Shown here: positions 47,575 through 59,940 of the stretch, piece by piece
How positions within the stretch are numbered: position 1 is the first letter of the stretch
Layout of the letters: every line of letters begins with the position of its first letter
Origin: Anarhynchus alexandrinus
Lineage: Eukaryota > Chordata > Aves > Charadriiformes > Charadriidae
Length of the DNA: 64,000 bases
NCBI GenBank assembly: GCA_008711295.1
Contig: VUYV01000147.1
Span: 1,492,577-1,556,576, forward strand
Reading direction: 5' to 3'
Translations under genes and position numbers: made by a program
Notes under the pieces: model-generated
Told to the model about the DNA's origin: nothing
Databases searched by the model: none
What the model saw: the letters and a program-made list of their open reading frames with translations, nothing else

Positions 47575-48472
47575 TCTCATCTCCTTCAGTCCCTGTTCAG
47601 CTCCCCAGCACACAAATTAGAGGATCTCTGAGAATTGCCTGGAGTGAATTGCCTGATCCAGCTCACAGGCCTCCTGTCAAGCCATGTACTTACAAGCAGA
47701 TGAACTGTTTCCACAGCTTTACAGATGCTTAAAAAGAGATCTTCAAATCTTAGAGGAAAGTGAGAAGCCGCATGTTTTGTTGCTCAGCTTCCCTCACAGA
47801 AAAAGAATAATGTGCACAGAAAAAAACCCAACACATTGCTTAGTTTACAAACTCTCACCATGGGATAGAGCAGCTATGGGTATGCACTTAATTTATGTTC
47901 TCCCCCACAATGACTGAACACACAGGGGACAGGAAACTCAGCACTGATTGATGTGAAAACTTACAGCATATAAAATAACCTACTGAAAACTCCCCTTCCC
48001 TAAATCAGCTAATGTGAGGCTCTCGCAAACGTGCAAGAGAGTAATCAGCTTCTTAATAACTTTATTTGAGCCATGGGACAAGGAGATAGATGATAATTAT
48101 CTACCTTGTTTCATTTATATGGTACCCAATAGTGTGCTCCATCCTATCCCTAAAAATTACTGGGAATACTGTTACAGAACTTTTTCTCATATAGGTCTTT
48201 TCTTATTAGTCCTTCTTTCTCTTTCTTTTTTTTTCTCTCCTTCTGCCATTAACACTAACCCATAAATCTCTCTTACTCTTTCTCACTTTCTGTTTGAATC
48301 TTTATCACTACCTGATTATAGTCAGGTTAGTTTGCAGAGATACTGGACATGTACATGGAGGAAAAGAAGGTGGAAAGACGTGGTGGCAACCCATGAAGGC
48401 AAGGTTTGGAGGCTTCCCTGCTGGTTCCTGAATGAGACAGCAGCAAAGAAGCCTTTGCTTACACAGAGATGT

Positions 48473-48514
48473 GTCAAAGACCTCTTGGATATCATCTGTT
48501 TCCAGTAATGCCAT
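48473..48514 (+). repeat. 42-bp dispersed direct repeat, copy 2
   Basis: This is the partner of 47533-47574, 940 bases downstream, differing at about five positions. Flanking sequence outside the 42 bases is not clearly shared, which favours two insertions or a small old duplication. Confidence 0.6.
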
Positions 48515-49365
48515 GCCAGGTGATTTCTCACAGGAGGTTTCATTTCCTGCTTGCAGAGGTGCTCGAAGAGGGAGATTTTCTTCAAGCTAAAACAATGGTC
48601 CCAATGAAACCTGTCTTGCAAAACAGTATAATAATTCCATAAAAGAAAAAAGTTGGTGGGCATCTTGAGGATGGATTTCTTTCACTGTACTCCGGATCTG
48701 TGCATGAATAGGTTGCTAAAGGTTAACTATGCTCCAGGACTGGTCTTACCTCAACAGCTGTCTGCATTTCTACCATAATTAACCAGGATGTCAGGAGTTT
48801 AAGAGAACAGCCGAAATTTCCAAACACCAGTTCTTACAAAAGTAACTTGTGCAGACCAAAGCTGTCCAATAATTGAGACTTCCATTAAGATTAAAAACCA
48901 AATAAGACACTCCCATTGAACAGTGGTATCAAATGGGTGGGAGGGCAAAGCTTGTATGTTTGGCTGCAGTCTCCATGTTTGGAGCATCTCCATGGGACCA
49001 TGGATGTGTCCGTCCTCTCCTCCCTTTCTCCTGCCAAACTGGCAATCAGACTGCCACAAAGCCCCACTCTCTAGATGCAGCCATTGAATACTTGTCAGGG
49101 AATTAATGGATGGCAACTGTATGGGGTGTGGGGCGCATATCCTCCTCGTCTTCTAGGAACACAGCTCTAATTATAGAGCTACATTTTTTTGGTCTTGTTT
49201 ACATGGGTATTTCATTAAGAGTAATTAATTTAGCACTGGTAGAGTAGCTTCAAAGTAAAACACGTAACTGAGAGCAGAATATAGGATCAGGATTTAATAT
49301 ACAGAAACAGCAACTCTGTAACTTACTCTGTTTATGGATGTAATTCTCCAAGACCACATTCATTC

Positions 49366-49415
49366 CTGTATAACTCTATTCAAATCAATAGAATTACACT
49401 GGGGATTAATTCACT
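49366..49415. repeat. Possible ancient sauropsid interspersed repeat
   Basis: CATTCCTGTATAACTCTATT, then AATCAATAGAATTACACTGG, follows the wording of a very old repeat common in reptile genomes, whose core pairs ATTGAxxTCAATgg with TTACACTGG. Only about 50 bases are recognisable. Confidence 0.4.
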
Positions 49416-49577
49416 CCTTAAATTTAACCGCATTGAAAATAATTATAATGTCCTACGACTATAATATTTTCATTTTCCAGGGGGAGAAATTTGCCAAGAT
49501 GTAATATGGTCTCACGTACCTGATTGCACATTACCTCCAAATCTGTGAGAGCCTCTAGGAATGGTAAAGCTGAAGAG

Positions 49578-49637
49578 GTCATGCTGTTTAGGTTGGAAAA
49601 GGGCCAGCTGCATCATTGGCTGAACATCTAGGCTGCC
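49578..49637 (-). mobile_element. CR1 LINE 3' tail relic
   Basis: GTTTAGGTTGGAAAAG at 49586-49601 is identical to the antisense CR1 3' box seen at 11515-11530. The following GCATCATTGG and AACATCTAGG align with the ATCATTGAG and TTAACCTAG of that element. About 60 bases survive; the octamer end is decayed to GTCATGCT. Confidence 0.6.
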
Positions 49638-51480
49638 TTCGAAATGGATGTGCAAAACTGATGTTGAAATGATACGACATATGTCGATTACTAAATCTCA
49701 AAACTTGTTTCAGCAAAACTCTTTGTGCGAAGAAAAGGGGGCCCAGTCCTAAGAGGGCCACGGCAGCTGCAGTTCCTGCTGACCTCACTAGGAGATGGAG
49801 TGCAGTGCTGGAAGCCGAAGGGTTTGTTCTGGTCACACTGGTCTGGTACGTGCTTGGAGAGGTTTCTTTAGAACCAGTTGAATCATGGACCTATAAAACT
49901 TGCACAAGCTTGGACCTAACAGAGGTCTTTAAGACTGCATGCTGTAGTCATTTTCTGAATTCATGGTTTCTGTATTATCTAGGATGATCAGTAATTCTCT
50001 GACAGATAAAAGAAGAAAATACTGAGCTCCTGAGGAAAGGATAGACCTGTATCCCTTTATTTCCATCACTCAGAACTTCACAAGTATTTTTCCTGAAATA
50101 CAACAGGACGCATAAATATCTTAAAGAAGTGGAAAAAAAATTCCAGTCCCTCAAATGTTCTTACAATATTTTAGTTTGGTTTTTCCCAACACCTCTTACG
50201 ATATTTTAGTTTGGTTTTTAACAACAACTAGAAGTTCATAATTTCTTACTGCAAAATACACTTTTGGAAACTGAAGCTGTTCAGGTTTTTCAGTCAGAAG
50301 TTTTGTTTTCCAGATTTTGATATCTTACTCTCCCCCAATGTTATCTTTAAAAAATTTGGAGCATTGAAGCCAGTTTGTTTCAATTATTTGAGGGGAATAT
50401 AAGATGGTACAGAGAAAAGAAATAAAAATAAAAGATCCTCATGAATTTGCTTTCCCTTCCAAAAATAACTTTTTTATTTTAAAAATTGCAATTTTAAAAT
50501 CAGTTTTGCAAGGAGTCAGTGGGACTATCCAGGGAATAATCGGTATTGATAAGCAGGGATTCTATTGAAACAGGTGATTTTAACCTGGGCTTCAAATAAT
50601 TATGGGTATTTTTAATGCCTAATAAGCAGTGTCAAAAATCCTGTCTCCTGAATTTTTGTACTGGCTCTTGCAATCTGCTAAAACATCCTTTCCATCTTTT
50701 GCTCTCCAGCTAGGTGCCACCACCAGTTTAAGAAAGGTTTGACTTTGTGGTACAAATAGCTCTTGGAGCATGTAGATCTAAATGTCATCACATTGCAGCA
50801 TTTTAGCACAGGGTGATGATATTCTGTTTTGACACAGTGTCATCACGCTACATCCCAGTAGGAAGATGTTTTGACACAAAGTGCTGACAAAACATCAAAA
50901 TGTTAACAATTGCTGTTTAATATTCATGTGTTCTGTGATGCCTAGAGCATACTAACTGATAATAGCAAGACAGAGGACCAGTAAAGATTGCTGTTAAATA
51001 TATGTATTTAATTTTTATACAAACAAGTTCCTACTGAATATTTCTACCCGGGTGAAGGTGAACACATGTCCTCCATAAGGACTACCAAACATGATGTTAC
51101 CAACCTAGCATCTTAATCTCCAGAAATGGAAAAAATAAACCAAACCTACAAAAAAACACCCCCTTCTTTCTAACTTCTTTTTTCTGCTTTTACAATGTTC
51201 AACGGAAAATAAACTAATGGTCAGAAATAGCAGCATGGAAGAAGCATGATCTCAGTATGAAAGACTGGAAGTAATATTTTGGTACAAACTAGTAGAACTG
51301 CCTACACGAGAAAGAACAGGCCTGTATAAGAAGAGGATTGAGTCTTCTAAGGAACATCTCAAGATTTTTGGGTGTGAGGCACAGTCAGGGGAGGAAAGAT
51401 TTCAAGCAGAACAGAGTCAACAAGGAGCCACTGCCTGCTCAGGGTCCCAATTAGTTGGTCTGCCCAGAAACCCACAGCTC
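49638..51480. other. Unique AT-rich nongenic DNA with local duplications
   Basis: No gene is recognised. Besides the 35-bp duplication listed below, a diverged tandem arrangement is visible at 50784-50877, where GTCATCAC and TGTTTTGACACA each occur twice in the same order. The remainder is featureless AT-rich sequence. Confidence 0.55.
50160..50219 (+). repeat. 35-bp tandem duplication, about 1.7 copies
   Basis: A 35-base unit at 50160-50194 (CTTACAATATTTTAGTTTGG and onward) restarts at 50195 with a single A-to-G change and breaks off after 25 bases. It is a small, fairly recent tandem duplication. Confidence 0.9.
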
Positions 51481-51875
51481 AGCATCCCGGATCTGCAAAC
51501 AGCCACGCAAGCAAGAAGACTGCCAGGGGTTTGCATCCTACCTAGAGCTGGAAGCAGCGGCTCTATCAATTAGCTCGCCTAAGGCAGAAGCCCTCACATA
51601 AGTTTCTCAATATGCTTCACAGAAGGGATGCAGGCAGTGGATTTACTGAACTCTGTTTTTACTGAACCCGAGCCCGGGTTTAACCTGAATAATATCCTTG
51701 TGCGATGCGCCGGGCAGCAGCTGGGGCAGAGAAGCCGCAGACCCAGGCGGTCCACCCGCCAGGCTGAGAGGAGCAGCAGTCTGCCACCGGGGCGAAGGCA
51801 GGATTTGTACAGCTAGACGTTCTTCCCACTGTTCAGCCTGTTCCAACACAGCACCGGCACAGAAAGCTGCACAGC
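51480..51875. promoter_or_regulatory. GC-rich, moderately CpG-enriched patch
   Basis: About a dozen CpG are spread over 51670-51850, where both flanks have hardly any. A 62-codon frame (51628-51816, plus) and opposing frames overlap here; its product is Arg/Ser/Gln-rich in the second half and matches nothing I know. It is too weak to call a CpG island but is the second most CpG-rich patch after 24.7-26.2 kb. Confidence 0.3.
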
Positions 51876-52770
51876 AGCCACATTACTGACAACATTTTGT
51901 GATGTTAATTTATTTTCATCAGTCAGTTAAAGCGCATTCATTTTTTCTAGCCACTGAAAACTATTTATTTTAAGGCAATGCTAATATACCATAAAAATAA
52001 TTATTTTATCATACAGAATGATTAGTACATGGCATGACACTTATCTGGCATTTGTAAGATGAACCACTTTGGAACTATTGACAGTTTTGATAATTTGAGA
52101 CCTGTGGTTGTTTTCCAGTCTTGATCTACCCTTCTCTTCATAACCTTATATTTGAGATTACAGTATTTACCAGAAAGAAGGTGACATACTGAGAAATGGC
52201 AAATAACTCTGGAGAAATTTTCAAGCCACAGGTATGCCTAAGTACTACAGATTAGCATAAACATAAAATTATCCCTCATCATCTGTAAGTGCATAATATT
52301 ACGCATGCAAATCCATTCTGCTTTGTGAATAGAGCTATTGATTTCTTTGCATCTATCAAACGATTAAAAGTTACTTACTTGCATAAATGTGTATGCAGAA
52401 TCAGATCCTTAATAAAACTTGTGTCTGGACATGTTACTCTTTCCTCATGAATTTTCACTAGCTGCAACAGTATAGGCTTGCTATTGTTATAGCATTGAAT
52501 TACTTGCACTAATGTTCATGAAACTTAAATTTCATCTCTGTCTTTAAAAGGTGAGAGCCAAGGAGAGGCTCACATGTTCTCATGGTCTGAAACAAACAAT
52601 ATTTTATTCTAAAGGATTATCGTTAATGTAAAGATTTGGTCCTGAGCCCATTTCTCCAAGGATTAGTCTCTCCAATGTTTTTGGCACATGTTTAAGTTAC
52701 ATTTAAATATAATGAATGACTGTCTAGAAGAATGGCCATAACCAGCAGCTGGTGCTGAATGTGTCCTGCA
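51876..52770. other. Unique AT-rich nongenic DNA
   Basis: No gene, long frame or recognised repeat is seen. The 51900-52080 part is strongly AT-rich. Confidence 0.6.
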
Positions 52771-52850
52771 CTGTAATAGGCTGAATCCTGTAATAGTTCA
52801 GCACCTTCATTTCTTATTGACTTCACCGGGAGCCAAGGTGCTGAGAACAA
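52771..52850. repeat. Ancient palindromic repeat fragment
   Basis: TCAGCACCTT (52798-52807) is the exact reverse complement of AAGGTGCTGA (52835-52844), with TCTTATTGACTTCACCGGGA between. This is the wording of an old reptile repeat, in which a TCAGCACC arm flanks a CATTGACTTCAATGGGAG core. Only this core is recognisable. Confidence 0.5.
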
Positions 52851-53080
52851 AAACTGACTGGATGATGACAATTCCATTTTATGCAACTTTCAAGGTTTAA
52901 CATTTGTTTTGGTTTCATGTTGAACTGTCTATTATTGTACTGAAACCCGAACTGTTCAGCTAGGATCCCGAGTGGCATTTCTTGATTTACTTCCATATCA
53001 CCTCGAATCTGGTAAAAAACTGAAATTAACTTTCCCAAGTGAATGCAGTAGAATGAAAGACAGTCTCTTCCTTTTCCTGG

Positions 53081-53128
53081 GAAAAAAAAACCAAAAAATA
53101 AAAACCAAAAAACCACAACCCAAACCCC
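53081..53128 (+). repeat. A/C-rich low-complexity tract
   Basis: About 48 bases contain almost only A and C on this strand, of the same type as 38833-38944. It lies directly beside a CR1 tail relic. Confidence 0.9.
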
Positions 53129-53147
53129 TTGCAGCTCAGAACTTCAA

Positions 53148-53214
53148 AGGATGAAAATGAACCTGAGATCTTTAGTCCAACTAACTCGTAGGTGTAAACC
53201 TCAGCACTTCCTCG
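53148..53214 (-). mobile_element. CR1 LINE 3' tail relic, diverged
   Basis: GAACCTGAGATCTTTAGTCC, AACT and later AACCTCAGCACTTCC follow, in order, the antisense CR1 tail at 11530-11575 (GACCTTTAAGATCATTGAGTCC, then AACCTAGCACTTCC). A small insertion separates the two halves. No octamer end is preserved. Confidence 0.45.
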
Positions 53215-55188
53215 GCACCGGGTCCCTGGGTGCTGCACAGTCATTGTGTCACTGCTGCCCAATGCAAAGGCCCTTGGGCAATGCCCACTTAGACCCAGAC
53301 AGCCAAGGAGTGTAAGTGGTGTGTCTACACGCCAGCCTTGGGTTTCCACTCCGGCCAGTGTGAGCAGGAGCGTGCACCGCCTCCTTGCCCACATGGGCAC
53401 TCCAGTTCGCTCCACTGTGACAGCATACATCCACTCTTCATACAATTTCAAGTTGTTTCTAGAGGAAATCTGTAGTTAACTGTTGATTGGGCTTTTATAA
53501 AAATGTATCTAAGTGGTAAACACATGCTTTAGGGCTGGGTTCCTTGGCAGACAGATGTCATTAATGTGGACCGTTAATTTACAGAGCAGTGTAGGATTGT
53601 TGCAGGCTCTCCCTCCTTCTCTTTCTCTCTCTCTTCATGCCTCCTGATGCAGCCAAGCATCCAGGCCTGCCTGTGCATGCCATACAGAGTTATCTGCACG
53701 TGCCCAGCAAGCCTGACGCACGTATCACACATGTGCTGGCCATCTGTAGGGTGCATGTGCAGGAGGTTCAGCGAGCCACCGCATTTCTGCCTGTGATTTC
53801 CCGGACAAAGGAATGGGAGCTGTATCCACACGCACTCACACCACCCTGCCGGCGTGTGACCACACACTTGGCCAACGTGCCGGGGGCTGAGTCCGGCCCC
53901 CAGAGCACGGCTGACTTCAGCTGCGGGTCTGCCTGTTCGTTGTGGGGTTTTCTCCTTTCATTTCTAGTCATTCTGTCAGTGCCTGCATTGATCTCCATTT
54001 GACTTACCTTTCAGAGCCCAGACAGACTGGGGAAGCGATTGCCCTCTGCAACTGCAACCATGTGAAAGGTCTCTCAGCAAATCCTCTCACTTACTCAATT
54101 ATCCCTTCACTGAAGTGATTTGCACCGCCGTGGGCGGGGAGACCTGAACTCCCAGTGCACCACACTCATTTATCAGGTGAAATGAGGCAAAGAAAGCAAG
54201 GTCAGTGAGTGTCCATGCTGCTTACAAGCTGCAGAGCCCTCAAGCCTGTCATTGCCCAGATTACTTAAAAACTCATTCCCTTCCCAGGATACAATCTCCT
54301 TTATCAGCAGCTGCTCTCCACTCACTGGGAAGAGGAAGCTTGTTAGCCTTTGTCACCACGTCCAGAGAGCGATGGGCACCACAGACAAAAGCCGCTCCAG
54401 AGAAGGTAGTACCCATGCTAGTGAAATAGGTTTTCTTCAGTCTTGGAGCATCAGCTGAGAAGTTCCTCACCCCCCTGATATGTTTTGATGGAAATCAGTA
54501 TTGGCAAGAAGACAAATCAGGAACAGGCAGATGGAAAATGATCGCTTAAAGATTGTTTGGCATTTTGGTCTTTGGACACATAATGGCAATAAAACTACAT
54601 TACTCAGCAAGTTTCTGTGAACCGTTTTAGCCTGGTTTCTTGTGGAAGGGAGCTTCTTATAGCCATACTGCCTGTTTTCCTCTCTTGTTCCTAATAATTC
54701 CCCTTTCTACCAAGATTCGGAGAAAAGTAGGGATCTTTAAGAGAAAGACTTCATGCCTGCAAGTTTTGTGAAGATAGGTGTCCCTACAGAGAAAAGAAAT
54801 CCTGTAAGTGTCCCAGCTAAATCTGACCTAGATCTCTAGGACAGCAAACTTCATTACTTTTGATGTCATACCAATGACTTGTCACTCTTACAGACACTTT
54901 TAATACACAAACTGGGTCTAGCTCAATTTTGACCAGCAACATTTGTGTAGCCTCTGAAACTGGCAAATTAATGAGCCCAAACGTTCAACAGAAAAATTTG
55001 GTGAAAAATTTTTTACTTTCTGAATATGTATTTTTAAAGCCTAAACCCTATCTTTGAGCATTACTCTAATTCTAATTAACCCTAGCATTTGCTCAGATGC
55101 ATTTTCATGCCTACAGGAGATACTCATATCACCTCATCTAACAGAGAAGATGGTTCTGGGATCATGGGCTGTCACTGTTCTCCTTCGT
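53215..55188. other. Unique nongenic DNA
   Basis: Frames at 53026-53451 (minus), 53637-54002 (plus) and 54205-54429 (plus) overlap opposing frames and are not recognisable. A few CpG cluster at 53850-53940 and near 54125, where a GGGCGGGG box occurs, but the density is low. No repeat is recognised. Confidence 0.5.
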
Positions 55189-55868
55189 GATCAACGCAGA
55201 GCTCTGTTTGAGCAACATGAGCCAGCAATGTGCGATCGCAACCCAGAAGGCCAACCGCATCCTGGGCTGCATCAGAAGAAGTGTGGCCAGCAGGTCAAAG
55301 GACATGATTCAGCCCCTCTACTCCACTCTCGTGAGACGCCACCTGGAGTACAGCATCCAGCTCTGGAGTCCCCAGCATAAGAAAGACATGGACCTGTTGG
55401 AGCACATCCAGAGGAGGGCCACGAGGATGATCCGAGGGCTGGAGCACCTCTCCTATGAGGAGAGGCTGAGAGAGTTGGGGCTGTTCAGCCTGGAGAAGAG
55501 AAGGCTCCGGGGAGATCTTATTGCGGCCTTCCAGTACTTAAGGGGGCCTACAGGAGAGCTGGGGAAGGACTTTTTACTAGGGCATGTAGTGATAGGATGA
55601 GGGGGAATGGCTTTAAACTGGAAGAGGGCAGGTTTAGATTAAACATCAGGAAGAAATTTTCCACTTTGAGGGTGGTAAGGCACTGGAACAGGTTGCCCAG
55701 AGAAGTTGTTGAGGCCCCATCCCTGGAGGTGTTTAAGGCCAGGCTGGATGTGGCCTTGGGCAACCTGGTCTAGTGGGAGGTGTCCCTGCCTATGGCAGGG
55801 GGGTTGGAACTCGATGATCTTTACGGTCCCTTCCAACCTAAACCATTCTATGATTCTATGATTCTGTG
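55189..55868 (+). mobile_element. CR1 LINE, 5'-truncated, complete 3' end
   Basis: The plus-strand copy starts abruptly inside the reverse transcriptase thumb ([20 protein letters not shown]) and stays open to about 55600. The correct frame then resumes at 55579 in another register ([20 protein letters not shown]) and continues without a stop to the natural TAG at 55771-55773, so a single frameshift near 55570-55590 separates two intact halves. The 3' tail keeps the GGTGTCCCTGCC box, the CCTTCCAACCTAAACC box and two perfect octamers plus one changed copy. This is the best-preserved 3' end in the window and probably one of its youngest insertions. The catalytic motif and everything 5' are missing. 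Confidence 0.97.
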
Positions 55869-58800
55869 TTTGCTGGACTTTGGAGGAAAATGTATCTTGC
55901 TATCTGTGTTAAATCTGTTATGATGAGATACAGATAAGTATAGATATATGTACATACACGCAAACACTCACAGCATTTTCAGATTTCAGCATCCTCCCAG
56001 CTGTTCCTGCCTCTGGTTTACACCAGGATCTTACAGACAGTCCATCCAGGAGCCCTAGCATCACACCAATTGTTTACTGGTGCACACACAAAGACTATGC
56101 CATCAGAGTTGTGGTTTCCTATTTGCTGTCTGCATAGTCACTAGTGCTGATTACAAGGGTTCATTTTTCCAGAAAATGCTGCATTTTGTCTTCTACACCA
56201 GGGTAAATCAGGGGAGAGCTCTAGTGCTGCCAAGAAGTTATTGCTGAGTTTGGGATTTACTGGAGACCTATAAGGTTGTGTTGCAAGTCAGTAGGAGGCT
56301 GGCTTGTTCTGTGCCACTAACATTTCTATTACTGCCAAAGTGCAAGTTACCTGGTTCTTATTTCTAGTTCTTCTGTGATCTATACGGGGCGGGGGGAGGA
56401 ATATTAAAAATTTACTACACTGTTTTAGACTGCATTCTTCATAATTTGGAATGTGATGGCAGCACATGGGGTTAGATCCTATTTTTTTTTTCTCTGATGG
56501 GCAGCTCAAAACACAGATATTTTTGGGGAAAATGACTCAGCTGGGTTGTAAGCCACTTTGAGTGGGCCCTGCTGCTGAGGAGGCCAGGTCAGCTTTGAGA
56601 ACTGATGTTTAAAATTTCATGACAGACCTGTGGCACAGTTTTCAAGGACTGAGAAACCCGGGGCTTGTACAAGCTGTGAGGACTCTTCAGCCAGCTCGGT
56701 GCCCGCTTGTGGTCAAAGAGTTATGAAAGACCAGTGTGGGAGTAAAGGTGAGGAGAATACATGTGCCTTGAGCCAGACTGAGAAGCCCAGATGCCTCTCC
56801 TGGAAGTAATCTTGACATTTACTTGACAGATAATTGGTATTTGGCTATTGAGTGGTCGTTCTCAAACTATCCGTCCCATTATTTGTGTCTAGATTTGGCA
56901 CTTGAGGCTGTCACGCAGAGAGATTTCATCAGCTTTCAGGATCGTAAAAAGACTGATTATAATCATATAGACCAAGTTTGACTATTCCTCTTTTCCTGTA
57001 CTTTAAAGGGACACCAGAAGGTCTGCTTGTCCTGACATCAAACCTACCAGATTTCTTTTGATTTAAACACAAATGCTATTTTCTGCCTCCTGTCCATCCT
57101 TACGAACAGGCAGGATACTCTGGTCTTGATTCTACTGCTCTTGTTCACATCTACATCTGCCAGGCGGGCAAGGTATGAGAATAACTGAATATGTATATGT
57201 TTCTTTCACAGAAAATCTTGGGTCAGTGTTCCCCAGCCAAGAAGACAAGAGAGATATGAGGTATGAGGGAATCCTATTCCTACAGTGTGAAGATGAGAAA
57301 TGTGTCTGCACAGCAGCTGTTTCAGAAGTGATATAGCTTTTTGTCTTTTTTTTTTTAAACATAAAACAGACATTTACTTAATAGAAATTTTGGGGCTTCA
57401 TCCATATAATAGGGTTCCTTTAATAGGATGCTTTGTATTTTACTACCTTTTGTTTTCTTGTCTCTGAACTAGATTTTTCAGTGCAGGACTGGCCTAAAAG
57501 CAGTAACTATACTTATGTGGGCTCTTCTGTGGAAAGCTGGCCAAGTGACTGGCATTGCAGAAGGCATCCCTAAGAACAGCTTTTGGAAAGGCTCTTGGAG
57601 CCACCTCTCCATCCCTCCTCATGGAACAATGAAAACGTTGCTAGTTATCCTCCATTTCTCCAATTTCTTGCATGCATGAAGCGTGTGAAGCCCACAGTTT
57701 AATGCTCCTGTGTTATTTGCGTAGCGTTCCTGGGGCCAGATTTTGACTCTGTGCCACCAGCTGCATTACGGGTTGGCGAAGCAAAGGACTGACCTCTGCT
57801 GATGGTCCCCAGAGCCATGGTGAGTTTGGCTGCAGCTCTGGAGAGGCACGTGTCTCCTCTGCAGTTTACATATCTCTCTGCTGGCTGGTGAGGAAAGGGG
57901 CAGTATCACAAGGCTTGAAGTTTTCACTTTGAATGCAGCTGCTTGTCACAGGCAGTATCAGATGAAAGAAAATGAAAGGCAAGCTGTAGGATGGTTCACT
58001 TCAGGATAGCACCCTAAGGCAGCTGAAATCGATGGGAATCTTACTTCTTCCTGGTGAGCTCTTTCAGATCAGCTTTGCTCCTGTTGGAATATTTGTATGT
58101 AGCCACAATGTAAGGAACAGGATAAAAAAGCAGGGGAAATGCACTCAGCACCTTTTTCCATCACCCTGAGTCCATCACCTTTTATCTGTGTTGCATCCTT
58201 TTTCTCTTCTATTTAATGGTAAGTACTTTGCAGCTGGGATTACCTCCTACCAAGTGCACACTCAGTGCACAGTGAGGCCCTGATCTCAGAAACTGTCTAA
58301 TGGCACAGGTAAAATAATCCAGAGCAAAAGTTTCAGTTTCCTTCTGAAACCGTATATTTTGGTGATGATGAAAACATGTCAAATGCTAAGGTTGCACACA
58401 GCGTCACGCTGAAACCAAAGCAAATATTCAAAGACCAAACATATAACTTCCTTTCCCTTGCTGCAGAGCTGTTGGATTTTCTTCTCTTCATACACAAAGA
58501 GTTTTTAGAGGGGTTTCATTGCAGCTGAGCTTTCTTTTTGTTTAGTACAGACTGGATCTAGTTCTCTCTTCATTAAAGTACAATTCCAAAGGCTGTTAGT
58601 ATGGATGAAACAAGGCTCCGAACTAAAAGGAAAAACAGTTATCAGCTGTGTTTTCTGAGCTGGTAGGCTCTGAAAAAAAAATTGTTTTTTATGCACGAGG
58701 CAAATACAAGTTCTTGCTTTAAGAAGGACTAGGGTTTTGATAGAAATCTTAGAGTCCTAGAGCACTTGCCCTGTCGAGTGCTAAATATCTTTGATGAATA

Positions 58801-59555
58801 CGGAGCGCAATGTGGTACACAGATGACAGAGCAGGCGCTGAGAATGTACAAAACAAAACAAAAAATCCTAACCCCGGACAGTGAGATTAAGCAGATAGGA
58901 TGATACTACACAGAACTCTGAAGACGCTACATGTGCGGACATGCACTAAATCACAGCCTTTTATAAAGTCGTGCAGGCTGCCATTTCAGATATATCATCA
59001 GCTCCAGTGAACATGATGGACTGTGTGGTGAGTGGGTGCAGTGCCATGCTAACAGATGGGTATGAACGTAAACAGGCAGCAGACTGCACGGGAGTTTCAG
59101 GATGGGCCCATTCAGGCCACAGGTGAGACGGGAAAGGGGAAAATTTCATGTTGTTTCTATGGTTTCTACCTCTTGGCATCAACACACGTGTTTTGCATGC
59201 CTCTCTGGGGCTGGATTGCTACTAAAGAGTTATAAAACAGCTTTTGTGCCTGCAGAAGGTGGGATCTTTAAAATCCAACTACTGTCAGAGCTTCAGGAAA
59301 GAAAGCGCGATGAATGGAGAGGCAAAAGCATGCACAAAATCTCTTCTCGTTTCATCAAGGCAAACCCCCTCTGGAGTCAGCAGGGGTCTGGGTGCCTTCA
59401 GTCAGCCCAGTGGAGGATGCTTCTTCCTCAAAGAAGTCGTCTTGCAGGCAAACCCCACTGATGAACAGGGCCTTCTGTGTGGTCACAGTGTGACCAAGAG
59501 ATTTTCTTTTAGTGGGTAGAGATTATTCTAGTGGCTTTGGCTGCTCAAATTGAAA
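55869..59555. other. Unique nongenic DNA
   Basis: No gene or transposon is recognised in about 3.7 kb. Frames at 56288-56509, 57132-57362, 58505-58696 and 59102-59519 have no domain content. T runs occur near 56480 and 57345. Confidence 0.6.
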
Positions 59556-59940
59556 GCAACTTGCTTGAGCAGCAATCTGTTTATATAATCATTTGCCACA
59601 CATTATGCATAGCTGTCAGATGACAAAAATTCGCCTTAATCTGTCAGCCAAAACTGATTTTTTGCAAATAATTATTTTTTATCTTGCTTCATCTTTGAGG
59701 AATTAACTCCCCCTTGATAAAAGACCCTTTTCTCTCTCAAGGTTCCTCAGATGAAATGCGCTGCAGCTTTATAATCTAGTTTGTGCTTGTCTATCATTTA
59801 TATTATTTTTGTTTCAAGGCACCAGGTCAAACTCTGTCCTCACTTACTCTCGTGCAACCGCAGAGACTTCAGTGTGGCTGCAATCGAGGATGGAATCTGA
59901 CCCATTGTGTTTGTTTTTAATTGGAATATGCATGACTTAA
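59556..59940. promoter_or_regulatory. Candidate conserved noncoding block
   Basis: The stretch is non-repetitive, AT-rich, without open frames, and packed with words typical of vertebrate enhancers: TTATGCATA, GCTGTCAGATGACA (MEIS/TGIF-like), TAATTGGAATATGCATGA (POU-like). Function and conservation are inferred from word content only. Confidence 0.3.

Larger units (their letters stand above)
45541..49360. other. Unique nongenic DNA with one dispersed repeat pair
   Basis: No gene is recognised. Frames at 47207-47488, 47493-47732, 48322-48663 (minus) and 48799-49116 (minus) are featureless. A pyrimidine tract lies at 48205-48242. Two copies of a 42-bp sequence lie at 47533 and 48473 and are listed separately. 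Confidence 0.55.
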
